From M3007 sp046329435 (GTDB lineage Bacteria > Bacteroidota > Bacteroidia > Chitinophagales > Saprospiraceae), in the NCBI GenBank assembly GCA_046329435.1, contig JAXLUR010000001.1, forward strand, positions 310,001 through 374,000: a stretch of DNA of 64,000 nucleotides, read 5' to 3'. Below, in pieces: positions 42,101-49,755 of this stretch (positions are counted from its first letter, which is position 1; the number at the start of each line of letters is the position of its first letter). The translations under genes were made by a program, and so were the position numbers. Below the pieces are notes generated by a model that worked only from the letters and a program-made list of their open reading frames with translations, did not search any database and was not told where the DNA came from.

Positions 42101-44120
42101 CGGAAAGTATCCAGTCTTTTTCCGTCAGGTGCAAGGCTTTCATGTCGAGCAGGTTCAGGTTGGCGCTGAACATGTAGATCGGAATGGAATCCCTGAAATT
42201 GACCGAACCATCGAAATTGAAGTCGATATTGGGGTCCTGAATGCCCAGTTTGCCGTTGAACACGAACTGCTCGAAGGTGCCGTTCATGTCGATGTTGCGA
42301 TAATTGTACCCTTTGTAGTACATGGTATCGATCACACCGGAAAGGGTTGTGTTGACGGTGGGCAGGGTGAGGCCGGTACCGTTGGCGATTCGAACATGGA
42401 AGGTGGTATTGCCAAAGTCTTTGTCGCCGGTCCAGGAAGCCAGATTGAACGCCTGCATGTTGAGAAAGCCCGAATATTTGGCCTTATCGAGCCCTTTGGT
42501 CAGATCGAGCGACATGTCCATGTTGCCATGCCCGATATCGGTAGAGAAATCGCCATAGACCACATGGTTGTAGCCGAAGATCATCTGGTACTTGCCGCTG
42601 AACAGGATGTTGCCGAGTTTGCCGAATTGCCGGGGCGCCGAGAAGCCCGGAATGATCTCCGAGATCGTGCGCATATTGGATTGCAGGGGTTGAAAATCAA
42701 AATCCAGCACCAGTTGGTCCTGCCCGTCATTGAGGTTTTCTCCGATAAAATCGCCGCGCATGTAGGTGTCTTCGCCCAGCTGAATGTGAAGGTTGCGGCC
42801 TTTGATGCGGCTCACTTTCCCCTCCACCACGCCGGCCACTTTGGCTTGCAACTGGCGGTTGCGGATAAAGAATTTGTTTTCTTCCAGGTTGGGGCTGAAA
42901 AACATGATATCGCCCAGCGTAAGGGTCGAACCTTCGGCAAAATGCCCTTCCATACGCACCTTGCTGTTGAAATGGTTGAAGTCGCGGTAGGTGTTGTAAT
43001 GGAAGGCAATGGTATCGCCGAGCGAGCTGCCTGCGGTTTGAATTTTTACGCCGTAAAGGGCTGCCACCGTATCGCAAACGACGACTTCGCGCGCTTCGCC
43101 GTGGGCCAGCTGGAAGCCGCATTGTTCTCTGGCGGCCAGGTGCTGAAGGTGTCCGCGGAAGCTCAGGTCGTCGTCGAAGGATATGTTTTCTGCCTGGAAA
43201 CTGATGTCGCGTACAGCCATATGCTCGTAATCCATTACCGCGGCCGGCGTTGTACGGCCGGCCGAATCCTGAAACTTGTCGAGGCTGAATCGGCCGTTTT
43301 CAAGCGAGAACCGGCCTATTTTAAACCTGAATGGTTCTTTTTTGCGCGCGGCCGAGTCGGGCACGGCGAGCGAAACCGGCTGTGCATTGTTCTTTTTGGC
43401 GCCGGGCAGGGGTTTGGATTCGTACTCTTCAATTTTTACCTGCAGGCCTTCCAGGTTGATGTACTGCACGTCGGCAATTTTGGAGGGGCCGTCAAAATTG
43501 TTGATGCGGGCCGAGCCGGAAGGCACCCTGAAAAACATGCGTTGCCCGCGCACACGGTCGTCCTGTAGGAATTCAACGTCGGTGAGCCTCAGGTTCTGGA
43601 TGCGAATCTGAAACGGCGCTTTTTGCTTCTTTTGTTTGGGCTGGGGGCTGGAGAAATAATCGAGGATGAACTGCAGGTTATTGTCGGCCTGTCCTTCGGG
43701 TCGGCGAATGTTGATTCTGGCCTTGTCAAGCGTTATTTCATTGAATTCCAATTTGTTGCGAAACAAAGTAAAAATGTTGGAATTCAGGCCGGCCGTCAAC
43801 TGTCCTGCATACAGCAGGGTGTCGCCATTCAGGTCTTCCACATAAAAACCCTCGAGCACGAGGTTGTCAAACAGGGAGATATCGACATGTCTGATTTCAA
43901 CCCTGGTTTGCAGTTCGTCCGAAAGGTAGCCGGTTATTTTACCGATCAACCAGTTTTGAACCGCCGGCAATTGCAGGATGAAGTACAGCACAACGAGGGT
44001 AAGCGCTACCCCAAACACAAAATTTTCGATACGCCTCCACCCCCGCCGCGCGTACGATAGCATTCGCAGCATTGGGCGTCGCCAGCGAAAATTGGAAGCG
44101 GGCTGTGTTTGTTTGTTCAT
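39168..44120 (-). CDS. tamB: TamB/AsmA-like translocation and assembly protein
   Basis: A 1650-residue protein with one N-terminal membrane anchor (about 33-52, FGVALTLVVLYFILQLPAV), then a very long beta-rich repetitive region of the AsmA/TamB type that forms a periplasm-spanning groove. The C-terminal DUF490 (TamB) domain (about 1300-1620) includes GNGEGDITLTINREGEFKMYG and GFLGEDVTVEIQL. TamB-like proteins carry phospholipid between membranes and help outer-membrane protein assembly. The length is large even for Bacteroidota. No TamA/BamA homologue is next to it; a coiled-coil gene lies upstream. Confidence 0.9.
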   Translation of the reverse strand: MNKQTQPASNFRWRRPMLRMLSYARRGWRRIENFVFGVALTLVVLYFILQLPAVQNWLIGKITGYLSDELQTRVEIRHVDISLFDNLVLEGFYVEDLNGDTLLYAGQLTAGLNSNIFTLFRNKLEFNEITLDKARINIRRPEGQADNNLQFILDYFSSPQPKQKKQKAPFQIRIQNLRLTDVEFLQDDRVRGQRMFFRVPSGSARINNFDGPSKIADVQYINLEGLQVKIEEYESKPLPGAKKNNAQPVSLAVPDSAARKKEPFRFKIGRFSLENGRFSLDKFQDSAGRTTPAAVMDYEHMAVRDISFQAENISFDDDLSFRGHLQHLAAREQCGFQLAHGEAREVVVCDTVAALYGVKIQTAGSSLGDTIAFHYNTYRDFNHFNSKVRMEGHFAEGSTLTLGDIMFFSPNLEENKFFIRNRQLQAKVAGVVEGKVSRIKGRNLHIQLGEDTYMRGDFIGENLNDGQDQLVLDFDFQPLQSNMRTISEIIPGFSAPRQFGKLGNILFSGKYQMIFGYNHVVYGDFSTDIGHGNMDMSLDLTKGLDKAKYSGFLNMQAFNLASWTGDKDFGNTTFHVRIANGTGLTLPTVNTTLSGVIDTMYYKGYNYRNIDMNGTFEQFVFNGKLGIQDPNIDFNFDGSVNFRDSIPIYMFSANLNLLDMKALHLTEKDWILSGQVERIRMRAKTLDDLAGQVTLRKLRLVEDQTTVYKMDSLHLASLFRPNGDRYMLLRSDAADAYIEGRFNFATAPSNLFALLSKQYPELTRQIGLAPYDSTLLLNDSYELTVRIKNTRNLTRLFAPDLDTLQNINIDGEVRAAAGRTRLRMRAPWIRYDGTQIDSLSFVWDGRNSESSYSLVAPRITLSNKQQLDTISLHGTVNPNALDFTLESRSNRQMVNHINLNGTLSATEDSLWQVQFDPSNLTLFNQVWAMEENNFVRFGHGKFITRDFQLFNNLNQRVLLDSENDGKGLVFSLTNFDLGELNKFYTVNDISYRAKLYDFEVHIQDIYNLKGFEMYVTSDTLFLDDAPFGEITGNFEMADLNSPLTGKIFLQGKKHQLRVVGAWLPDGGKAQTIEELDPLKPGEVQLNVSAARFPANILERFIPNISKTAGVFSAEVRLGGPPKRIGMKGYVEIHEAQFQIDYLKTMYHIHQQRVTLNNYQVWTDTVTIWDGSDKHRAFVTGGLRHNFFQDWRLDCTIETEGNNFMVLNTYKEDNDLYYGQGIGYFKARFTGSFAKTNIDIVAVTGPQTRLFIPLSTTADAEEISFIKFKDKTDTDSTDAEEDGTFRIKDLKGLNFEMNITVNDDAEIQLIFDEQAGDIIRGNGEGDITLTINREGEFKMYGGYTIRRGAYLFTLLNLVNKPFTVANGGTVHWSGDPYGAQINLDATYDENTSVYNFISSELALISSDQNLLREATKATRVLVTMHLKGSLLQPTITFDLEFPNMTGQVKTLVDNKLRQMQQDQNELNRQVFGLVVVGSFLPSSSANTQTLIQTSAFNTLTQVLSNQFSNYLTGLAAEWFGGTVSSIDLDVAYNEYQNSLSDPNLSQIGRELQVRLTSGFANDRITVQFGSQFGLSRPGTAVQDGFLGEDVTVEIQLTESRQWRAKIYQRTEPDIAIGQLRSRYGFGLSFRKDFDSFEDMMDGISGWFRKKN

Positions 44121-44201
44121 GCAAGGGTATAACGCTTCACAGCAAAAAGGTTCGGTCTTTCAGGGTGGTTTTTTGAAAGGCTTAACAAGGCTTGGATAAA
44201 C

Positions 44202-44254
44202 CGGAAAGAGGCCGGTAAAAGTTGAGCGCCTCAACCTTTACGGACCTCTTTCCG
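44202..44254. repeat. Large imperfect inverted repeat
   Basis: A 53-nt imperfect hairpin: outer arms CGGAAAGAGG (44202-44211) and CCTCTTTCCG (44245-44254), a middle arm with two bulges, and a perfect inner stem GTTGAG-CGC-CTCAAC (44221-44235). It lies between the coiled-coil gene and tamB on the leftward transcript. It may stabilise or process mRNA. Confidence 0.6.
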
Positions 44255-44266
44255 TAAGTATCGGAT

Positions 44267-44287
44267 AAAAATGCCTGAGGCATTTTT
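44267..44287 (-). terminator. Terminator after the coiled-coil gene
   Basis: A perfect 9-bp inverted repeat (AAAAATGCC / GGCATTTTT, 44267-44275 and 44279-44287) with a 3-nt loop, ending in T runs on either strand. It lies 15 nt past the stop codon of the leftward gene at 44303. Confidence 0.8.
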
Positions 44288-44302
44288 GCGGAAAATGGAA
44301 TA

Positions 44303-45226
44303 TCAGCTCAGGCGGAAACTGGACGCTCCAAGCAGGCCTTTGTCGCAGTAAATGGCGACCACATAGTTGCCGGCTTTCAGGCGGTCGTCGAATTTGTGTA
44401 CAAACGAAAGGCGTTGGGTATTTTCCAGTACTACGGCTTTTACCTGCTGTGCCATGATTTCGACCGGGCCGGTGGGAGCATACACCGTGGCTTTCACCGG
44501 GTTGTCCGTCGCGATCGGGTTGCCCTTTTCGTCGGTGATCACCATGTACAGTTTTTGCGGGCCCTGGTACTGCTGGGGCACGTCGGCCAGGTCGAAACTG
44601 ACCATCAGTTCGCGGGCTTTGCGGGCGCGGGTGGTCAGTTTATCATTGCGACGCTCGATTTCCACGCGGAACGAGGTGGCTTTGAAACTGGCCGACTGGG
44701 TTTTTCTGATCTGATCCTCGAGTTGTTTGGCCAGGCCAGTTACCTGATCGGCGAGTTGCATTTTTTCGCCGCGGAGGGTCTCGTTTTCGCCAGTCAGGCG
44801 CTGGTTTTCATTGCGGAGGGTTTCATTTTCGCCTTTCAGCACCATGATCACGGTTTCGTATTCCGTTTTTGCCTTTTGCAGGTTTTCCACCTGTGCTTTC
44901 AGGGCGGCAAGGTCTTTGGCATTCGAGGCTTTGATTTGCTGAATGACAATTTCTTTTTGTTCGACGATGGCTGCCGTACTGGTCACTTTACCCTGCAGGG
45001 TTTCGTTTTCGGTGCGCAGATCGGAGTAGGAAACAGACAGGCTGTCGAGATCGTGTTCGATCTGTGTTTTTTGTTTCAACAGCTCGGCGTACTGCTCTTG
45101 CTCGGCCTTGCGTTCGCGCATGACGTTTTGCGAACGGTTCCAGAAGAACCAGCCCAGTACAGCTGAAAGCAGCAGTAATACGGTCACGATAATGCCGTAT
45201 AGCCGGGAATTCGAATTTTCATTCAT
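44303..45226 (-). CDS. Membrane-anchored coiled-coil protein
   Basis: A 307-residue protein: one N-terminal helix (about 9-30, LYGIIVTVLLLLSAVLGWFFW), a long coiled coil (about 32-180) with heptad-like runs and repeats such as ENETLRNENQRLTGENETLRGE, then a C-terminal beta domain of about 110 residues (FRVEIERRNDKL ... FVHKFDDRLKAGNYVVAIY). The topology is probably periplasmic. The C-terminal domain resembles a small Ig-like or carbohydrate-binding sandwich, but I do not recognise the family. It lies upstream of tamB on the same strand with a terminator between. Confidence 0.8.
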   Translation of the reverse strand: MNENSNSRLYGIIVTVLLLLSAVLGWFFWNRSQNVMRERKAEQEQYAELLKQKTQIEHDLDSLSVSYSDLRTENETLQGKVTSTAAIVEQKEIVIQQIKASNAKDLAALKAQVENLQKAKTEYETVIMVLKGENETLRNENQRLTGENETLRGEKMQLADQVTGLAKQLEDQIRKTQSASFKATSFRVEIERRNDKLTTRARKARELMVSFDLADVPQQYQGPQKLYMVITDEKGNPIATDNPVKATVYAPTGPVEIMAQQVKAVVLENTQRLSFVHKFDDRLKAGNYVVAIYCDKGLLGASSFRLS

Positions 45227-45323
45227 AACCAGGGAGTGCGAGTTTTAAAATTGAAACTGTAATTGAGAGGGGGTAACGTCGATACGGCCCGAACAAGGCC
45301 GATGCGTTGCTATTTAATATCGG

Positions 45324-45331
45324 CAAAAGTA
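45324..45331 (-). promoter_or_regulatory. -7 element TACTTTTG of the coiled-coil gene
   Basis: A perfect TAnnTTTG on the minus strand, 97 nt before the start of the gene at 45226. Confidence 0.5.
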
Positions 45332-45382
45332 CACGAGCAGGTCATGAATTTCTGGAAATAAAACGCAAAAACTCCCGATTTT

Positions 45383-45772
45383 TCAACAAGAAGGAGGTGT
45401 GGTCTCGGCTAGTTCTTCAAAAAAATCTGATTTGTCTTCGCCCGGGCGGTCCTTGCAGGGAAAATCTTTTTCCACCAGAAGATGGAGTTGCTCGCCCTGT
45501 TTCAGGGCAAGGTGCATTTCAAGCCCGACCTGATCGGATTGCATCCAGTGCCTGGCGGCCTCGTCGGGCAGCGTGATCCGAATGGTGTGGTTGCTGAATT
45601 CTGCCTGCAAATTGGGCGAATGATCGGCAATGCCCAGTTCCCAGGTGATCTCGTTGCCATCGGGGAAATGTATGCTCGTGCGCAAGCAGCCTTCATTGCG
45701 GAGCTGTGCCAGCTCAGATTTTCGGATACGCAGACGTATGCTGTTGTGTTCGCATCGAATTTTCATGTTCAC
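45383..45772 (-). CDS. Conserved hypothetical protein (DUF7009-like)
   Basis: A 129-residue soluble protein with the recurrent N-terminal pattern MKIRCEHNSIRLRIRKSEL (Met at codon 3 is the better family start, 45766), then a beta-rich domain (ELGIADHSPNLQAEF, NHTIRITLPDEAARHW) and an acidic C-terminus ending TPPSC. Short Bacteroidota proteins of this type are known as DUF7009. The function is unknown. The start overlaps the stop of the upstream GNAT gene by 4 nt. Confidence 0.7.
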   Translation of the reverse strand: MNMKIRCEHNSIRLRIRKSELAQLRNEGCLRTSIHFPDGNEITWELGIADHSPNLQAEFSNHTIRITLPDEAARHWMQSDQVGLEMHLALKQGEQLHLLVEKDFPCKDRPGEDKSDFFEELAETTPPSC

Positions 45773-46203
45773 AACATTTTTTCCATATAAAAATGAGGAA
45801 TGGTTACCTCTTCAAAACGCTCTCCCTTCCGTCGATAGTCCAGTTTTTCATAAAAAGGCACAGCCGTTTCGCGGGCGTGCAGCATCATGCGTAAAAAACC
45901 CCGTTCGCGTGCCAGGTTTTCGGAATGCCGGACCAGGGCCTGTCCCACTCCCCTGCCCTGCCAGTCGGGCGCCACTGCTACCTGCCGCATTTTTACGTCC
46001 CGTTCATCTTTCGGGGTAAGATTCAGGTAGGCAATCAGCGCGCCGCTGCGCTCGAATGCCGCTAAATGCAACTGGTCGTATTCTTCCGCCAGTTGTTCGG
46101 CGGTATAATCAAGACCCAGCGGGCGTCGGAGCACTTCATACCGAAGGCGCACCGCGGCATCGAACTCCGGCGTGCCGAACTCGATAGGAACGATAAAAAA
46201 CAT
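45769..46203 (-). CDS. GNAT-family N-acetyltransferase
   Basis: A 144-residue acetyltransferase starting MFFIVPIEFGTPEFDAAV. The acetyl-CoA motif is MRQVAVAPDWQGRGVGQALV (R/Q-x2-G-x-G-x-A), followed by ARERGFLRMMLHARETAVPFYEKLDYRR, the usual second half. The ElaA/PhnO-like small form is likely. The frame extends to 46338, but that part overlaps the upstream gene, so the ATG at 46203, 7 nt from that stop codon, is chosen. The substrate is unknown. Confidence 0.88.
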   Translation of the reverse strand: MFFIVPIEFGTPEFDAAVRLRYEVLRRPLGLDYTAEQLAEEYDQLHLAAFERSGALIAYLNLTPKDERDVKMRQVAVAPDWQGRGVGQALVRHSENLARERGFLRMMLHARETAVPFYEKLDYRRKGERFEEVTIPHFYMEKML

Positions 46204-46210
46204 GCCTTTT

Positions 46211-46915
46211 TTAATTGCGGCGGCTTCCGAAGAGGCGCAGCAGGTAGAGGAAAAGGTTGATAAAATCGAGATACAAGGCCAGGGCGCCCATGATCGCTTC
46301 CTTGCGATCCTCCTCGGTGCCTTCGTTGCCCAGTTCATTCATGTTTTTGATCTTCTGGGTGTCGTAGGCAACAAGCCCGGTAAAAATGAGCACTCCAGCG
46401 TAAGTAGTGATCCAGTAGAAGGTGCTGTTTTGCCAAAATATATTGACTACGGAGGCGATAATGAGGCCGATCAGGGCCATCAGCAACAGGTTGCCCAGGG
46501 AGGTCAGGTCGCGTTTGGTAAAATAACCGTACAGACTCATGGCGGCGAAGGTGCCGGCCGTGATCAGAAATGTGGAGAAAATGGACCCTGCCGTGTACAC
46601 CAGGAATATGACGGACAAGGTCAGGCCGTTCAATGCCGAATAGCCCAGGTATAACAGGGTCGCCTGACTGGCCGACATGCGTCCGATCGCCGCGGAGAGC
46701 CACACTACGAGGGCGATTTCGCCAATCAGAAGACCATAAAAGATCAGGCGGTTGCCAAAAATAACCTGAAAAATGGCAGGCGTCGAAGCAGTCACCAGCG
46801 ATACCAGTGCGGTGATGACAAGAGCCAAAGACATCCATGCATACACGCGCGACATGAATGCCGCGGTTTCGCGCTGCGCCTGTTGTTCGTCGAGAATAGT
46901 GCGGTAGTTTTCCAT
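46211..46915 (-). CDS. Bax inhibitor-1 / YccA-family membrane protein
   Basis: A 234-residue protein with seven transmembrane helices starting at about residue 25 (AWMSLALVITALVSLV). BI-1 motifs are present: the conserved YDTQKIKNM after helix 6 and LYLDFINLFLYLLRLFG at the C-terminus. Bacterial members are proton-sensitive Ca2+ leak channels or FtsH-associated proteins such as YccA. The start MENYRTILDEQQA (46915) is preferred to an ATG six codons upstream. It begins a probable operon with the GNAT and DUF7009-like genes. Confidence 0.93.
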   Translation of the reverse strand: MENYRTILDEQQAQRETAAFMSRVYAWMSLALVITALVSLVTASTPAIFQVIFGNRLIFYGLLIGEIALVVWLSAAIGRMSASQATLLYLGYSALNGLTLSVIFLVYTAGSIFSTFLITAGTFAAMSLYGYFTKRDLTSLGNLLLMALIGLIIASVVNIFWQNSTFYWITTYAGVLIFTGLVAYDTQKIKNMNELGNEGTEEDRKEAIMGALALYLDFINLFLYLLRLFGSRRN

Positions 46916-47015
46916 CAGGTAAAAGCCGGGCAAAAATTGCCCTTTGTGCCGGAGCGTAACCAGCGGTTTAAAAAAAGGAAATGATCAGCCGGAAATACGC
47001 GCTGCTTCCAAATTG

Positions 47016-47684
47016 TTACCGGCGAAAGTAGAAGCAATATACGACAAGCAAAGGAAAAAAAAGTTTGAGCCCGAGCAGCCCAGACCAGTTGACAAATCCG
47101 ATCCAGGTAAGGGACAGGAAGCCTGCCAGCACGGCTACGGCTGCGAGCAGCGCCAGCACCTTCCCTACCCTGCCGGCCGACCACAAAAACACCGCCGCGC
47201 CTGCCAGTAACAGGAGCAGACCGAGCCCTTTGGATGCAACCCAGAAGTGCATTTGTTTCATTTGCACCTGCCAGTCGGGCGCCCGTAAATGATCCAGCAG
47301 GCGTATGGTCAGGGTGTTTTCCATGAAGTCAGACAGTCCCACCCATACGGCCAGGAGCGCCATCATCCAATAGGTTTTTTTCCTGGTAATGGCCCAGCAA
47401 CTGACGGCAAAAACCAGCATGAACAGGGTGTACGAAGCGGCGAAAAAATTGTCGCGCATCAGGGCGCTGCGCATGGCGCCGATGCTGGACGAGCGCTGGG
47501 GTTCGCTGGCCCCGAAAAACACCTCGAGCGCCGACGAATCCGGCAGGAATTCAAGTCCAAGCATTTTTTGAGGATAATCGGGCGGCACTTCATATCGGTG
47601 CGGTTTGAGCGGCAGCTGGACCGTCGCGCCAACCGTTACAGCCAAAATTCCGACGACGCCTGCGAGCAAAAGAGGATATTTCAT
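47016..47684 (-). CDS. Polytopic membrane protein of unknown function
   Basis: A 222-residue protein with about five hydrophobic segments: an N-terminal one (about 4-24), then 80-98, 106-122, 150-168 and 175-220. A soluble loop of about 50 residues follows the first (LKPHRYEVPPDYPQKML). The motif GLSDFMENTLTIRLLDHLRA between helices 3 and 4 is reminiscent of small 4-helix membrane proteins of Bacteroidota. No family is recognised. It is 100 nt upstream of the BI-1 gene on the same strand. Confidence 0.75.
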   Translation of the reverse strand: MKYPLLLAGVVGILAVTVGATVQLPLKPHRYEVPPDYPQKMLGLEFLPDSSALEVFFGASEPQRSSSIGAMRSALMRDNFFAASYTLFMLVFAVSCWAITRKKTYWMMALLAVWVGLSDFMENTLTIRLLDHLRAPDWQVQMKQMHFWVASKGLGLLLLLAGAAVFLWSAGRVGKVLALLAAVAVLAGFLSLTWIGFVNWSGLLGLKLFFPLLVVYCFYFRR

Positions 47685-47924
47685 GAGATGGCAAAGCGTT
47701 TAAATCAAGCCAAATGTAACATCGCTGTCAGGCATTCGGGAAAAAAACACACGACAGGCAACCCTCTCCCGTGAAATCAGCGTTTTGAAATCAAAGATAA
47801 TTTTTTGCCAATAGGCGGCATTACGACCGATCTTTTGATCTTTTAAAAAAAACTACTGGTGACCTTGTGGCCGGATCTCTTCTCCCTTGCTCCGCCTGCG
47901 TAAAAATCTAGATAATCAAATTCC

Positions 47925-48938
47925 ATGTCGGACATACGTACTTCCGTTGTTAAGGCCGTCCTTTATTTCGGAGCCGGCTCAGTAATCACTTTTTTTCTCC
48001 TCAAACATTATTCTTCGGTTGCGGCGACAAATGAGACGCCTCCTCCCGTCGAGCAGGCTCCTCCCTGCGACCTCGCCAGCCGGCGCCTTTCGGGATACGA
48101 ATTTGTTCGCCCGCTTCTTTTCGTCGATCCCGCTTGCGAATCGGCCCAGCTGGCTTCCCTGAAACACAGCCTGGTGCAGAAAATCGGTGACTTGAAAGCG
48201 GATGGCGCTGTCGAAGACTGTTCCGTTTACGTGCGCGTTTTTGAACATGCCATCTGGACGGGCGTCAACATCGATGCCCCTTATCACCCGGGTTCCCTTT
48301 TCAAACTGCCTATCCTGATCGCGTATTTGCGTATGGCGCAAACCGATCCCACAGTGCTCGAACGGAGCTACGTGTTTCATTCGCCGAAAGGCAAGGAATG
48401 GCCGGTCCAGAATTACCTCGGCCCTACATTGCAGGAAGGCCAATCGTACACCGTCAGTCAGTTGCTGAAATATTCCGTCGCTTATTCCGATAATAAAGCC
48501 CATTACGTGCTCACCCAGCACCTTGACAATCAGGTGCTCGAACGGGTCTTTATCGATCTGGGTATTGGCGTGCCGCTGCCCGACGAATCAGACGGGCTGA
48601 TGCGGATTTCAGCCCGCGATTATTCGGTATTCATGAAAGCGCTTTACAATTCCTCCTACCTCAACCCGCAATTGTCCGAATTCGCGTTGTCGTTGCTCAG
48701 TCAGAGTAATTTTGAAAACGGGTTTCTCAGAGGGTTGCCGCACAACAGCAAGGTGGCGCACAAATTCGGCGAATGGGACAATACCGAAACATTCGAGCTG
48801 CACGAATCGGGTATTATCTACATCAAAAATGGCCCCATCCTTTTGACCATCATGACGCGCGGCAAAAAACGGGAAGATCTGCCAAGAGTGATCGCCACGC
48901 TGACGCAGGCGGTCTACACCGAGTTGCTGGGTAGCTGA
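47925..48938 (+). CDS. Serine hydrolase of the class A beta-lactamase superfamily
   Basis: A 337-residue protein with an N-terminal membrane anchor or signal (about 9-26, KAVLYFGAGSVITFFLL). The domain carries the serine active-site motif S124-L-F-K127 in PGSLFKLP, the SDN motif (188-190) in AYSDNKAHY, and K280-F-G where lactamases have KTG. The pattern suggests a D,D-peptidase- or lactamase-like fold in the periplasm, but the altered KTG and missing omega-loop motif make antibiotic hydrolysis doubtful. A monocistronic gene with 240 nt of AT-rich sequence in front. Confidence 0.85.
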   Translation: MSDIRTSVVKAVLYFGAGSVITFFLLKHYSSVAATNETPPPVEQAPPCDLASRRLSGYEFVRPLLFVDPACESAQLASLKHSLVQKIGDLKADGAVEDCSVYVRVFEHAIWTGVNIDAPYHPGSLFKLPILIAYLRMAQTDPTVLERSYVFHSPKGKEWPVQNYLGPTLQEGQSYTVSQLLKYSVAYSDNKAHYVLTQHLDNQVLERVFIDLGIGVPLPDESDGLMRISARDYSVFMKALYNSSYLNPQLSEFALSLLSQSNFENGFLRGLPHNSKVAHKFGEWDNTETFELHESGIIYIKNGPILLTIMTRGKKREDLPRVIATLTQAVYTELLGS

Positions 48939-49051
48939 CAACCGGACATTTCCATTTTATTTCCATACGAGTTCCAGCGTCAAGGCCAGCATCGAGGGCA
49001 TTTTTGCAGGGATATTTCCAATGATCTCCTCACAAAAATCAACCTCAAAAA

Positions 49052-49735
49052 ATGGCTACAATTGGAATCGAATGGGTCAACCAGTATCACGGCAGAGCTG
49101 GTGACCTCTCCAACAACGACAACAACGCAGAAGGGTTTTACAAAAAACTCTCCGGCGTTAAAAGCTTCAACTGGGGCGACGACCTGGCCTGGGATCAGGA
49201 CTTCGAATCCTCCGGCACGGGCTCTCCTTCCACAGGAACGGACACGGCCTGGATCGACAATGTTGACATCGCCTTTTTCTCCGGGCACGGCAGCCCGGGT
49301 GGCATTTTATTCGGCCGCGACACCCTCGACGACGGCTGGGCCAAAAACACAGAAGTGCGTCTGGGCGACTATAACCTGGAATGGATCGTTTTCGACGCCT
49401 GCCAGGTGCTCGAGTTTTCAGGCGTATTCGACCGCTGGGGCTGGCCGGTTTTTCAAGGCCTCCATTACATCCTCGGCTTCCATACGACGTGCCTGGATGT
49501 CGGCGACCGCGGGGAAAAATTTGCCGACCGCCTCAACAACGGGTGGAGCATCCGCGATGCTTGGATTCGCGCCTGCCAGGAAACGGAGAGCGCCTCCACC
49601 GAGCTGGCCTACCTGCGCGCCGACAACACCAGCCTGGGCACCGACACCTTCAATGACCACTGGTGGGGCCAGGGTTCGGTCAGCGGCGACCCGTTCAATC
49701 CCAACATCCTCTTTCACCTTCGCACTACCTGCTAA
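49052..49735 (+). CDS. DUF6345 protein with caspase-like His/Cys pair
   Basis: A 227-residue protein without a signal peptide. A clan CD-like arrangement is visible: a hydrophobic strand ending in FFSGHGSPGG (H79), then WIVFDACQVL (C117) after 38 residues, which is the GHG and DAC layout of caspases, gingipains and separase. The remainder (DVGDRGEKFADRLNNGWSIRDAWIRACQE) resembles DUF6345. This suggests a cysteine peptidase or a related hydrolase, but the family has no established function that I know of. It shares a transcript with the next gene, 20 nt downstream. Confidence 0.75.
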   Translation: MATIGIEWVNQYHGRAGDLSNNDNNAEGFYKKLSGVKSFNWGDDLAWDQDFESSGTGSPSTGTDTAWIDNVDIAFFSGHGSPGGILFGRDTLDDGWAKNTEVRLGDYNLEWIVFDACQVLEFSGVFDRWGWPVFQGLHYILGFHTTCLDVGDRGEKFADRLNNGWSIRDAWIRACQETESASTELAYLRADNTSLGTDTFNDHWWGQGSVSGDPFNPNILFHLRTTC

Positions 49736-49755
49736 CCCCTCAACCATTGTAAAAC

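Noticed and set aside
39516..43568. Two long plus-strand frames (39516-41603 and 41847-43568) opposite tamB
   Set aside because: Antisense to a well-supported TamB protein; composition is that of complement codons, with no signal peptide or domain.
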